This document shows positions 22,671 to 34,189 of a stretch of DNA of 64,000 nt, in pieces. The stretch spans positions 72,141,956 to 72,205,955 of the forward strand of contig NC_134709.1 of NCBI RefSeq assembly GCF_043290135.1, written 5' to 3'. Position numbers and translations under genes: made by a program. The notes under the pieces were generated by a model. The model saw nothing but the letters and a program-made list of their open reading frames with translations. It did not search any database and was not told where the DNA came from. This stretch comes from Rhipicephalus microplus (taxonomy: Eukaryota > Arthropoda > Arachnida > Ixodida > Ixodidae). Each line of letters begins with the position of its first letter. Position 1 is the first letter of the stretch.

Positions 22671-23522
22671 TTAGGACGCTCGAACGATTGAACGGCCGCT
22701 CTTTTGCGGGTCAGGTCTAATGCCATCTTTGTCGACGAGATGTCCTAACACCAATGTCTGTCGCTCGCCAAAGTGGCACTTTTTTGAATTCAATACAAGG
22801 CCAGCTTTTTCAATGCAGCTGAGCACGAGGTCTAGGCGAGTGTTGTGCTCCTCAAACGTACGGCCAAAAATTACGACATCATAAAGGTAACACATACATA
22901 TATGCCATTTTAAACTACGCTATATAGAGTCCATGAATCTTTCGAATGTCGCAGGAGCATTACATAATCCGAATGGCATAACGTTGAACTCGTAAAGTCC
23001 GTCGGTCGTAACAAATGCCGTCTTTCCTTTGTCAGCTGCGTGCATCGGAATTTGCCAGTAACCTGATCTCAGGTCGACAGATGAAAAGTAGGACGCGGAA
23101 TGCAGGCAGTCTAGAGCGTCATCGATGCGCGGCAGTGGATAGACGTCTTTCTTGGTAACAGAATTCAGTCGGCGGTGGTCAACGCAAAATCTCCACGTAC
23201 CATCCTTCTTCCTCACTAGAATGACGGGAGCAGCCCACGGACTCGCCGACTCCTGTATTATTCCCTTTTCCAGCATCTCTTGAACTTGCTCGTTGATGAT
23301 CTTGCACTTCGATGGTACCACTCGATAAGGTTTCTGCCTAATGGAATGCGCCGATTCGGTGTGGATCTGATGACGTATCCGGGACGCTGGGATTAAGGGC
23401 CTTTGGCTGTATTTAGAAAAATCGAACACTTTCGAGTGCTTAGACAGAACGTCGAGCAGGGTATGACGTTCTCTTCGGTCAAGTGACTTGCTGACCATTT
23501 GTAGCAATTGGCATTTTCTCAA
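22671..23522 (-). pseudogene. pol: Gypsy A reverse transcriptase
   Basis: RT copies the element RNA into DNA. The frame 23522-22920 carries [40 protein letters not shown] (motif A Asp present), [19 protein letters not shown] and [12 protein letters not shown] stop and frameshift follow at 22920. The next segment (22895-22671) holds CYLYDVVIFG where YLDDVV is expected, so one of the two motif-C aspartates is Tyr, then GLVLNSKKCHFG. A further frameshift leads to the connection and RNase H. Confidence 0.9.
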
Positions 23523-24353
23523 CCTTCTAAGCCTAGATATTCATTTTGGCTTGTAGCATCAACAAGCGCAACCAGCGTCGTACATGACTCGGGTCTAAAT
23601 ACTGCAAGTTTCATGCCGTTTCGCAGAATTGCAGGCTCCATGGAACTGTTCATTGTCCACACACCTGCCCGTCCATCAACGACTGACACTATACAATTGG
23701 GAATGAGAATGTTCTTTTTCAGGCATGCCGAGGGAATCGGTTTGAGCGTGGCGTCAAACGTGCAACAGTTGTTACTGGAACATGTCACAGGAACACACGC
23801 AGCAGAAAATGCAGGAACGACTGTATCCACGGAGACGAAAAAGGTGCATTCCTCCGGACAGGAATTTTCCAAGAGCGCCGTTGGGAAAGTACCGTGTATA
23901 GAAAGATGCCCACTTCTGCAGTCTACAGTTGCCCCACACTCACACAAGAAGTCAATCACACAAGATAACGTCACACAAGATAACGTCATGTGTAGACCGC
24001 GGAATAACCGCGAACTCTGTGCAAAACACCTTGCCACACAGCGAGACGTCCACAGTACAATATCCCACCGGACACAACACGTCACCACTTACACCACGAA
24101 ATGTCACCCCACGGTTCAGGCGAAACATCACTTTTGGTCCTAGCAGGCTCTTAAAATTTACACTCATCACCGAAACTGTCGCGCCTGTATCCATAAGTGC
24201 CATAGTAGCCACTCCATTGACAACTACACGAACTTTGTTCTTCAACATAAACGCTGACGGGGGTATATCTGTAGATAGCACCTGTGATCTTGCGGCTTCA
24301 CCCCCACTGGCCGCACCGACTAGTTTTCCGGCGGCGGTGTACGTGCGCGTCAC
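23519..24353 (-). pseudogene. pol: Gypsy A protease and linker
   Basis: The retroviral-type aspartic protease is recognised by ALMDTGATVSVMS (catalytic Asp-Thr-Gly intact) and DVILCDVILCD at the position of the usual ILG-DF motif. A short duplication (CACAAGATAACGT repeated at about 23958-23985) has shifted the frame there. The rest (24088-23519) is the variable linker to RT. The N-terminal end overlaps the gag frame by 4 bases. Confidence 0.8.
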
Positions 24354-25545
24354 CGTGGCGACGGCGATCGTGGAGCACGGGGAGCTGGAGGTGGCGTCAA
24401 ACTTCGATCAGAGGCCGGCGAGGGGTAGCGTGTCCCGGTAGGTGCGCGTGGTTTCCGTGACGCGGAGTGCGGATAGTCGAAATGTTGGTTATACAAAGGC
24501 CAAGACTGTCGCTGATATGGGCGGTGGTCACAAAAACGTGCAATATGACCCGGGACGCCACAGTTGTAGCATACCGGAATTGGTCGAGGGGCACGTGGCT
24601 GCCTAGAGTAACGACTCCTCTCGGAAGGCATGGGATAGTGGTGCCGCCCTTCAGGGGCACTGTAGGCAGGCGATGTTGGGTAAACAGGCGGGCGAAAACT
24701 TCGTTCGTAATTGGGAGTTGGATGACGGGGGAATACAGCCTGCCGTGTGCCTTGATATTCATAAGCGTCTGCAGCGTTGATTGATAGTTGCCATGGTGGA
24801 AGAGAAACAGGAGTCCGCACACGTTCTGGTTCGTTTACGTACACATCCTGAAAATTGCTGGGGCGATGATAGGTCTGCTGAGATCGAAGCAGCTCTTCTT
24901 TGACAATCTGCCGTATGGTCAAAGCAAGGTCGTTAGGCGGCACTGTTTCAACACTAGCAACAGTGGGGACGTTGGACAGACGGCCAAATTTAGGAGAAAT
25001 TCGTCGCATCTTGAGGGATTCAAAGGTACGACAATGCTTCATCACGTCAGACACGGAGTGCAGTCTTTCCCAATTAAGAAATTGTACACGTCTTCGGCTA
25101 TACCCTTGAGAACGTGTCCAACCTTGTCTTCTTGAGACAACCTCCCATTCACGATCTTGCACAGCTTCAATATTTCTTCAATGTATGTCGTACATGTTTC
25201 TGCTGGAAGCTGTGCCCTCTGAGACAATGTCTGCTCCGCGCGCTTCTTCTTTGCGTCCGAATCACCGAAGCACTTCTGCACTTCTTCAACAAAAAGTTCC
25301 CAAGTAGTGAACATGTCCTCGTGGTTTTCGTACCACATGAGGGTGGTGTCAGTTAACGAGAATACGACATGATGGAGCTGTTCGTTCGAGTCCCAGCCAT
25401 TGCTTCTACTCACCCGATTGTAGTTCTTGAGCCACACGTCGACGTCTTTTTCTGAGGTTCCGCCGAAGTTTGGCGGCACTCTGTAGTACGGCGCGGAGCC
25501 CATCGGAGTTGGCTTCGAAGCGTTGGATGGCTGCTCTTGGGCCAT
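24350..25545 (-). pseudogene. gag: Gypsy A gag (capsid and nucleocapsid), frameshifted
   Basis: Gag builds the particle that packages element RNA. The likely start is Met at 25545 (MAQEQ), shortly after the LTR. The capsid region (25545-25042) has FGGTSEKDVDVWLKNYNRV, LMWYENH, TTWELFVEEVQKCFG and YIEEILKLCKIV. A frameshift near 25090 moves to 25162-24350, which carries a proline-rich stretch and one zinc knuckle, CYNCGVPGHIARFC, then a basic Ser/Pro tail. The knuckle is complete. Confidence 0.85.
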
Positions 25546-25649
25546 TACGATCGGTGAAGGTGGAAGTCCGGCGAGGCGGCGGCTGCGACGAAGTCCTGGT
25601 AGTGAAGCTTCCGTCTTTGGGTTCGTCCTACCCAGCACCTCCACCAAAT

Positions 25650-25834
25650 TGTTACACAAGGCAAGGTAAATTAATGGGGGTTTTTAATAGGCCCTGAGTC
25701 CGCGATCACCGTATAATGATGATCATCTCCACCGCCATGGCTCGTACCCACTAAGAGGGATCGTAGTGGAAGCAACGTTGTCTTCATTCTCTACCCGCGC
25801 TTCCCTTGTTTTTCCTGGTAGTGATACTTCTTAT

Positions 25835-25835
<1 letters not shown>
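25650..25835 (-). repeat. Gypsy A 5' LTR and primer-binding region
   Basis: 186 bp, matching 12161-12346. On the minus strand it starts GATAAGAAGTATCACTACC and ends TTGTGTAACA, followed by ATTTGGTGGAGGTGCTGGG. The TGG-started segment is the likely tRNA primer-binding site; Gypsy C has the same TGGTGGAGGTGCTG after its LTR. The left boundary base is uncertain because of the (TA)n flank. Confidence 0.85.
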
Positions 25836-26160
<325 letters not shown>

Positions 26161-26319
26161 TATTTGTGTAAGACCAACCTACTTCATCCTGCTACTTTCA
26201 ATTAAGAAAAAAAACGTGCTTGAGAACACTTCCACCTTTTAATCTTAACTGTATGTCTCAGTAAACGACGCCGTTTTCTAAGACCAGTAGACGATCCCCT
26301 TGAAGGCATTTAGACCGGT

Positions 26320-26435
26320 ATATTGATTTTATCATCTCTATGGAAAGTGTGGCCTCCACAGCCGGGATTTGATCCCGCGACCTTCGTGTCAATATTGGAG
26401 CGCCATAACCAAACCGCAAGACCCCCGTGGCAGGC
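26320..26435 (-). mobile_element. SINE head, Ruka-related, 3' truncated
   Basis: On the minus strand CCACGGGGGTCTTGCGG (A-box region) and GTCGCGGGATCAAATCCCGG (B box) are followed by a short piece of body and then unrelated sequence. The body blocks after the head are missing. Confidence 0.65.
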
Positions 26436-27511
26436 CGTACATTGGTTTTGCAGGGTTGCTTTTTCATTCCTTATAAATGTTTTGTTTTCAACGTGCGTAT
26501 GTGACCGAGACAACGTTCTCACGTGACCAGTACGCAAATGTGACCAATGACGTCACTGGTAGAGCAGATGTGTTTCTGGTGGTTCTGATTCTGCCAAAAA
26601 TAGAGATCTAGTATGAACGTGAAGGGGCTCGATCTAGGGTACTGGTGCCATTTTGACGCGGAGCAACCAGTGCAATGGCATACAGCGATGCTCATTCAAT
26701 GCCAGGCTGAACTTTGCTCCCTCGATCGCATTCTCTCTCTCTCTCTCTCAGTCCACGTGGCCATACACGTGACGGTATCGGCAAATTTTGTTGTTACGCT
26801 TTTTAGAATGTATAAATACACTTAAGCACGAACGTTTCTTCAAGTACTTGAAACATTTTCGTCCCGTTTCTTTCTCGTGTAGCAACACAAGGAACATCGC
26901 CTAAATTGCCATCAAGGATTCTATTACCAAATTACCGACACTACGCACGCCATTAAAGCCACGTGGTACCGTCCATGACATGCATACGTCTCCTTGAGGT
27001 GAAACCATGATATGCACCTGATACGCTGTCCCAGTATTGGCAGCTGGTATCATCACGAGCTATATCCGTGATACTTTCGCGCCAACAACATGCTCGTGTT
27101 CTCTTTTTCTCGGCGTTCTTCTTTTCTGAGGTGTGCATCGTCAGAATACAAGACAAAAGTTGGCGGCTAACAGGGATCGTTGTTGCGAGGAGCGCTACCT
27201 AACAAACCACAACCCCTAGGCAGTATGTACCGCCGTTGGCGTTTGCCTGTTGCAAAAAGCCTCATCAGCGTCTCACAGCTACCAGCGTGTCGGTACGTTG
27301 ATACATGAGCACACCACAGCCGCTGCCGATATTCCTTTCACTTCCGTCTATATATAGTCTGTGCTGCCATCACGGGCCTCGGTGCAGTTGCATTTTTTTC
27401 TGGGCAGATCATCGCTACTTACATGAACTACCATGAGAGCTTTCATGCGCGGGTTTTGCTACTGTTTAATTGGCCGATCTGTCTTTCCTGTCGTGACGTA
27501 TCCATCTGATG
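26436..27511. other. No gene seen
   Basis: A short (CT)n run lies at about 26733-26749. No domain or repeat recognised. Confidence 0.4.
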
Positions 27512-27593
27512 TTCACCGTGGTGGAGCGGTGGTTATGGTGATCGGCTACTGATCTTAAGGTCGCGGGTGCAATTCCGGTTGCTGCCGTCATAT
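27512..27593 (+). mobile_element. SINE 5' part, split by Gypsy C
   Basis: A tRNA-like head (CACCGTGGTGGAGCGGTGG; GTCGCGGGTGCAATTCC) interrupted at 27593 by the Gypsy C LTR. The rest continues at 38380-38541 (TTTTGATGGAGGTGAAAG, GAGCCCTCCACCGTGATG, CTCTCGGAATCATATCGT). The ATAT at 27590-27593 and 38380-38383 is the Gypsy C target duplication. Confidence 0.8.
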
Positions 27594-27871
27594 TGCCACG
27601 TTCCATTTTCCAAGTTTTTGTTATCGTCCCGAAACACCACACGATTCGTAGCGCAAACCGCGCCTGCAGTTTTCGAGAAGGTTCCGGACTGTAGCAGATC
27701 ATTTCGATAAGATCACGCCCACTGTGCGAACGGTACAGATTGTTGTGGAACCTACGCCACAGCCAGCGATAACGCTAGAACATTCGGCGGCAAGAGTATA
27801 AATGCCGACGCGCTTCGCCGCTTGTCAGTTGTTGATCGAAGGCCGACGCTCCGTTCGCCGATTTAGCTGTC
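27594..27871 (+). repeat. Gypsy C 5' LTR, first part
   Basis: Starts TGCCACGTTCC and matches 37973-38255. It contains a TATA-like GAGTATAAATGCC at about 27794-27806. It is cut at GCTGTC (27866-27871) by the Tx1-like LINE. Confidence 0.9.
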
Positions 27872-28224
27872 TCTTCTCGAGTCCTCGCGCGAGACCCGAG
27901 GTCACGTCACGCGGACGTCGACCCCAGGGGTTGAAGTCGACAAAAGAAGTCTACGCGGCACCGGCGTCTTGTACGTGTGACCGCCGCCCCTTGGCCTCGG
28001 GCCTTGCGGCCTGGAGCCCGCCTACCCCATGCCAGGAAGAGGTGCAAGGTCCCCGGTTCACGCCCGCCGTCCCGGAGTCCCCCTGCGGTCCACATGGTAC
28101 CACCAGGACCTGCGTGGCGCCCGCCTCGGCTGAGCCCCTTCCTACCAGAGTGCAGCTCGACTGCACGTTACAAGTCACCCACGAGCCACACCCAACCGGC
28201 GGCTTGCGGGGTCCGCCCACCAGA

Positions 28225-29070
28225 ATGGCCACGTCATTTGAACTCCCCGTGAGGGAGAATTGTTTCATGTTTTCCGCGCCCGAGGGCGATATCTCTGTCG
28301 ATGAGTTAATTGACGCAATTGAAGAGACAGCTGGTGACGACAGCGTATTAGTACTGCAACATATGAGGGGCGCAAAATTTCTTGTATGCACCCGCAATGC
28401 TGGCCAGGCGACGAGGCTAATGGTGGCGGAAGGATTTGAAGTGAACGGGGCGAGGGTGCCAGTAGAGGCAGTCGGGCCGCCGGTTACATATGTGAACGTT
28501 TACCGTTACCCCGCTTTTCTATCAGACGAGGCCCCTAGCAACGCCTTAGCCCAGTTTGGTAAAGTGAAGGGCATTACGTTCGCCATCCTAGCCACTCGCC
28601 AGACCGAAATAAACGGGGTACGTGTGGTTAAAATTGAGATGTGCCGCCTAGTCCCCAACTTCATCACTATTGCGGGTCACAAAGTCATGTGCGAGTACAG
28701 AGGCATGCGCCGGGTGTGCGCGCGTTGTGGTGAAGTCAGGCATATGGCGACTGCGTGCACCACTGCGTACTGTAAGCGGTGCGGCACCTTCGGCCACAAT
28801 ACTGAGGGCTGCTCGGCAAACTGTAAACGTTGCGGGGGTCACCACGGAACACGCGAGTGCTTTCGTAAGCGCTCACACGCTTGGGCCGCCCGCGGCTTCC
28901 CCTCGCTATCTGAATTCGCTTCATCGCACTCTCAGCCTAGCGGCCCTGCCTCTGCTAGAGCAACTAACTCGCCGCGTATGCAGGTCCTTACGTCCAGGTC
29001 CCCAGGTCCGCATCCCGCACAACCGAGAAGGGATTCCCTTCCGGGGACCGCGACTCAGACTCCGATCTGA
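28225..29070 (+). pseudogene. Tx1-like LINE ORF1 with three zinc knuckles
   Basis: ORF1 proteins bind the element RNA. The likely start is the Met at 28225 (MATSFELP); the open frame extends upstream into the LTR by chance. Residues about 80-155 form an RRM-like region (TYVNVYRYPAFLSDEA, FGKVKGITFAIL). Residues 165-213 hold three CCHC knuckles: CARCGEVRHMATAC, CKRCGTFGHNTEGC and CKRCGGHHGTREC. A stop at 29068 comes before the basic, Ser/Arg-rich tail, which is found in another frame at about 29520-29740 (RARSRSRRRPDDD). The frame up to the stop is clean, but the protein as a whole appears truncated. Confidence 0.8.
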
Positions 29071-30028
29071 CTTCAGGCAGTGGCATGGGCGATCCGTCCA
29101 CCAGTGAGGGGGAGAGGCCCGGGAGTTTTGACAAGACTACCACCAGGTCGACCGAAACAGAGTCGAGCGATATCTAGACGGGTTCGGCGCAATCGTCCCC
29201 CCCTAAGCCGCCTCCACCCTCGGCGAGCCGAGATGACTGCGGGAATTCGCTGACCGCGGCTGAAGCGACCCCCGAGTCCAACGAGCAGTGAGAAGCCCTC
29301 CTCGCTTTATCCCACACACCCGTCAACGTCCGGGCCCTAGTGACCAGCCTGGCCTTGGAGGCCTGCACCCAAGACCCAGCCGGCGACGACGCTCCATAAA
29401 AAGTAAAGGGTATTATTTTCTACCCGGCGACAGCGAATGCGACCATGCTGCACCGACTTCCTCCCCCGCCTCCCATTCGACGCGCCCAAGCCCGAAATCG
29501 GAGGCGAAAACTGGACAGATGGCCACTGGGCTAGAGCAGAGAGCTCGCTCGCGCTCACGAAGACGCCCTGATGACGATAAGCGGTATCTGGGTGAGAGGG
29601 CAGCCAGCAAGAAGGCCCGGCAGCGTAGACCCGGGCCAGCAGGCCAAAGCAGTGATAGCGACGCTCCACCACACGCGAAGGCTCAGAAGCTCGAGAAAGA
29701 CGGTGTAGGCAACCCCTCAAGCCCCGAGACGCAAGTCACTGAAGCGGCGCGCCTGCCCTGTTGGATTCACGGCCCTTTTCCCTTCCTCTCGTTCGCTCTG
29801 GCCACAGCACTATGTCCCACTTGCCTTCCCTTCTCCTTCTGGTGCAGCACCCTCCTCGCCCCTTTCTGTCGGCACGCGGCTGTCGCCTATCTTGCTCGGT
29901 GCATTCGCTCACCCTTCTTTCCTTCTCCCCTCCTGCGCTTGGCATCGCGCCCAATCGGCGGATGACGGCCTCTCTGCTTGCTAGCCTCGATACTCACCGC
30001 GTTTTGTTTTCTTCTTTTTAAGGATTTT

Positions 30029-33000
30029 ATGGCCTTTTCGAAATTCGCTACGTGGAATATCCGAGGGTTTAGAGATAGGGCGAAACAAGCAGCCATCCTA
30101 GGTTTCGCTAGGAACCAGAACATAGACCTCCTCTTTATTCAAGAGCCGAATTTCCGAACGCCGCTGGATGTGGTTAATATCCGCCGAGATCATCAGACCA
30201 ACGCCTTTTTCTCTCTGGCAACCACGAGAGCATGCGGGGTCGGAGTAATATTCGTATCAGGCAGATTTCGGTCAAAATCCCATTGTATTTTCGGGGCGAA
30301 TGGTCGGTACATAATGATTGACATTTTCATCGAAGGCAAAAAGATACGCATTGTGAACGTGTATGCCCCCGTGACAAGAAAACATGCGAATAAGTTCTTT
30401 CAAGAGATGCACGAACTCCTCCTAGAGCCCATTCCCCACGTACTGGTCAGTGATTTTAATTGCGTGGTAGATTCTAACCGGGACGTGAGGGGGCAGAGCC
30501 AAGGAAGATCAACCTACAATGCAAAAGAGTTGGTGAAAACCCTTCGGCACCTAAACCTCTCGGACATATGGGTACACCTCTATAAAAACCGCTTCGTAGC
30601 AACCCGTACCTCTAGATCAGCAGGAAGTAGAATAGACCGGATGCACTTTCCGGACCTCCTCCTCCCTTTGGTTGAAGGATGCTAAGTACTCGCGCTCCCG
30701 GCCAACCTGAAAGAGAAGAAGGATCATGCCCCACTCGTCACGATGATAAAGGGATCCCCCGGCCCGCACTCTGATAACAATAGCTGGAGAATAGACGCTG
30801 AGCTGCTGAGAGATGAGACTTGCGTAGAAAATTTGAAAGCTGCCATCAGCGCATCAGTAGAAAATGCCGGACATATTACCCCCCCCCCCTCTGAGCCAGA
30901 AAAAAACGTCATACACAAAACATGAAAGAACTTCACCGAATGCAGATCATCAAGGCAGCCGACACGTTGACCTCATGTACAACAGCGTACCTGACATCGC
31001 TCGAGGAGCAATACAACCAACTCCTCAGAGATACCACGAGGCGACCTAGAAGTGAGCATGGACTGTTGGGCACGGCGACCGGAGTTGATGTGACGGAAGT
31101 ACGTGGAAATGGCTGTTTGCGAATTACGGAGGCAAAGCGCTTAGACGGTTCTGTAACCGACGACCCAGCAGAAATTGAGAACATCTTTAGAGAGTACTTC
31201 AGCATACAGTTCCAAGACACCGAACCAATAGACACCAATCGGGGACCCGACCATGTCAAAGAACTTTGCAAACATCTGCAGCAAATTAAGGAGGAGGAGG
31301 AGCCAGCAACCCTCAGCGCTGGAGTCTCCCCTGCAGAGCTTCGCGAAGCCATAAGAAGCATGACCCCCGATTCTGCCCCAGGTGCTGATCGTCTGACTGC
31401 AGCCTTCTATGTGACTTTTCTCCAAGTTCTCGAAGAACCCTTGCTCGCGATGGTGAATGCGATCTTCAGGTCCTTTAAGAAACCCGACTCCTTCGTAGTA
31501 GGTAAAATTGTCCTCCTACAGAAAGAGGGTGCACAACCAAACGAACCCACGGCGTGGCGTCCAATCACGCTTTTGAACACCTATTACAAGCTGGTAGCCA
31601 CTATACTGAACAACAGGGCCAAGCTCCTGTTACCGGACATCATTAGCTCGTAGCAAACGTGCGCGATTCCAGGAAGGTCGCTTTTTGCGAACCTCACAGT
31701 GATCCATGACTCTTTAGAATACGCGACGACAAGAGGTTTCAGTGGTGTTTTTATTTCCCTAGACCAAGCTAAAGCTTTTGACAGGGTACGACACCATTAC
31801 CTCTTCGACGTGATGCAGGAGTTTGGCTTGGCGGCAAGTTTTATAAAACTGGCAAAAACTTTCTACGAGGACCTAACCTGCACCGTTGTGATAAACGGAG
31901 TCGCAACGCCGGCATTCAAGTATAGCAGAGGCATAAGGCAAGGATGCCTGTTGGGCCCGACCTTTTTGTCATGTCGTGCGAGCCGCTGATCACAAGTGTT
32001 ATTGCGCATGAAGGCATTCGGGGCTTCCCACTGACAGGCCAGGAGCAGATGAAAGTGCTGGCATACGCGGACGACACTTCCCTGTTCGGGATGAAAGCAG
32101 CTTCCAAGCCTTCAGTGCGACGTTCACAAGATACGCGCAGGCATCCGGAGCGGCGATAAATGCGGACAAGAGCAAGGCGATGCTATTTGGAACTTTCTCC
32201 AGAGAAGCCCTAGGAAACATCGAAGTGGTGTCCATCGTTAAAGTACTGGGAATCTACTTCTCCAGTGAAGAGGTGGTACCAGCCACAAGGCAGAGAGCCC
32301 TCGAGAGGGCAAAGCAGGCAGCCGACCGCATTCGCCTCCTAAACCTCACGTTGCGTGAAAAAGCGCTGGCAGCAATGACCACCGTTTGCGCGTTTGCATT
32401 CTACGCCAGTAGGGTAACGGTGATCCCTAGGAAAACCGCTAGCCAACTGAACGCCGTGATCACCGATTTACTATGGGAAGAGAAACCAGCACCAGTCAAG
32501 CGATACCTCCTTCAACTACCCAAGGACAAAGGTGGCCTTGGCCTCCCACACGTACAAATGACCAGCCAGATACTGGCCCTCAAGATTACCCGCATGCTTT
32601 ATTACGCAGCGAGTTACGTTGGGAAGAATCTAATCAACTACTGGACAAGCACCATCACGCACTATCTGGAAAACCACAAACACACTGGCCCGCGCGCAGA
32701 AGCGCCCTCACACTTTTACAGAATGGCGGCAACTACGACGAAGATCATAGAAAAAGAAGCCCCGAACTGCGACATTGACAAAGACCCACCCGCCCGAATC
32801 GTCAAAGCGATAACAGAAAACCAGTTGTCCAAAGAAGAAAAGGAGCAGATCAAAAGCCTAGGACTGTGCAAACAAAAAAGCAATAAGTACCGACCGCGCG
32901 AAGTACATGACTTCGAGTGGAAGCGCAAGTGGCAAGTTTTGCCCACGAGACATCGCCTGCACCGTTTCGGCATCACGCCGAATAGCAGTGTCCTAATTGC

Positions 33001-33357
33001 CGCGCTGAGGAAACGATCTCCCACGCGTTGTTAGAATGCGGGGCGGCCAAGTCGGTATTGCGCCTGGTTGCAAGGTGCTTCAGCATCCACCCTCCCCCGG
33101 CCCTCGAAAGGAATAGGGGCTGCTTCGCAAGGCTGGTGATTGCCATCACACTCTTTGTGATTTGGAAACGCCGGTGCCTTGCTGAGGTAAAGAACACCCT
33201 AGTGAGAGCGGCCTACCCAGCACTAGCCACCAACAGGCAGAAAATAGTGCAGTACTTGGTCAAGCAACTGGAAGCTGGCGGGGAGGACCAGTTCCTTCGC
33301 CGCTGGCACACAAAGATTTTTTTTTCGTCAGAGGTGCGAAACTCAGAACCCCCATAA
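30029..33357 (+). pseudogene. Tx1-like LINE ORF2 (endonuclease-RT), broken
   Basis: Starts MAFSKFATWNIRG. The APE endonuclease shows TWNIRG, FIQEPN, VNVYAPV, VSDFNCV and SRIDR, and ends at a stop at 30685. RT motifs follow in later frames: TPDSAPGADRL, KIVLLQKEG, WRPITLLNTYYKL, a stop at 31651, then CAIPGRS, ISLDQAKAFDRVRHHYLF, RGIRQGCLLGP, a frameshift near 31960, and LAYADDTSLF with the catalytic YADD intact. The remainder (32180-33357) is the thumb and a C-terminal zinc-like ETISHALLEC region. At least five stops or shifts mean no functional protein. Confidence 0.85.
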
Positions 33358-33533
33358 TCCCCTACTAACCCCTTCTCCCCAAAACATTGTGTTACAAGTG
33401 TATGTATAGCGCCAGTCGAAGTATTGTAAATATGCCTACCCACGGTCACGACCTGTTGTAAATATTTGTATATGGGATTGTAAATATATATTTGTGGTTT
33501 TTTTACGAATGTGTGCGTAGTTTAGCACAAACT

Positions 33534-33603
<70 letters not shown>
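33534..33603. repeat. (TA)n array in the LINE 3' region
   Basis: About 35 TA units between the ORF2 end and the poly(A)-signal-like AATAAA of the LINE. Confidence 0.95.
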
Positions 33604-33607
<4 letters not shown>

Positions 33608-33757
33608 TATCTGTATATGTGCCGCTAGTTTCCTCTATGGATAATGGAGTTTGTATGCCCCATAGTGCACAAGAGCGGTGTCTAAACGAGCACTGTATGT
33701 ATAAAATGATGTAAAGAGTTTTTTTTCAGTTTGAAGTTAATAAAATTCTCTTTGTAT

Positions 33758-33893
33758 CAGTCCGAGACTGCTGTCTGTGCAAGACTGCTGCGGCAATCGG
33801 ACTTTCCGTTTACCGGGCACAGGTTCGCCCAAATAAACAGTTAAATCCCAACACGAAGTCTCCCGTCTTCGGCCACGTCACGGCCCCGTGACA
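33758..33893 (+). repeat. Gypsy C 5' LTR, second part, with primer-binding region
   Basis: Resumes with CAGTCCGAGACTGCTG and ends CCCCGTGACA at 33893, as at 38379. It carries AATAAACAG at about 33832-33840. TC then TGGTGGAGGTGCTG follows, the likely primer-binding site shared with Gypsy A. Confidence 0.9.
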
Positions 33894-33917
33894 TCTGGTG
33901 GAGGTGCTGTTTCTTCC

Positions 33918-34155
33918 ATGTACCGGACGCCTCCGTCAAGCTGTGAACCCAGCCCACGCCGTGAAGACACCGACGCCAGCAACGAGCAGCGAGTTAGCCG
34001 CAGGCAACAAGGTCTACCACCGGAGTATGGGCTTTTACTGGACAAGGCTCGGAAAACCAAGACGTTGACGTCGACCACGACGACCATGTCAACGCCGGGT
34101 CTACCTGCACCACTCCTGCTCCGGCAACCCAAAGAGCCGCCAGCTTTCCGCGGTT
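33918..34155 (+). pseudogene. gag: Gypsy C gag N-terminal fragment
   Basis: Starts MYRTPPSSCEPSPRRE and continues to about LLRQPKEPPAFRG, where a gag capsid domain should follow. Instead the sequence passes within about 40 bases into the start of RT (an ENARP peptide at about 34196). Confidence 0.65.
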
Positions 34156-34189
34156 GCCAGACCACTCCGTCAGAGTCCGTACAGGGTTT

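Larger units (their letters stand above)
27872..33757 (+). mobile_element. Tx1/L1-like LINE inserted in the Gypsy C LTR
   Basis: A 5.9-kb non-LTR element with a zinc-knuckle ORF1 and an endonuclease-RT ORF2. The RT motif SLDQAKAFDRV and the ORF layout point to the Tx1 branch of L1, from family memory. There is no RNase H. The 3' end is AATAAAATTCTCTTTGTAT at about 33739-33757, followed directly by LTR sequence CAGTCCGAG. No target duplication is apparent. A (TA)n run lies in the 3' untranslated region. ORF2 is broken by several stops and frameshifts. Confidence 0.8.

Noticed and set aside
27802..28224. N-terminal extension of the LINE ORF1
   Set aside because: It begins inside the Gypsy C LTR and has no conserved motif; the frame is open only because the region is GC-rich. 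The Met at 28225 fits better.
29337..29954. Minus-strand frames in the GC-rich LINE region
   Set aside because: Shadows of the ORF1 tail; no domain and opposite to the element strand.
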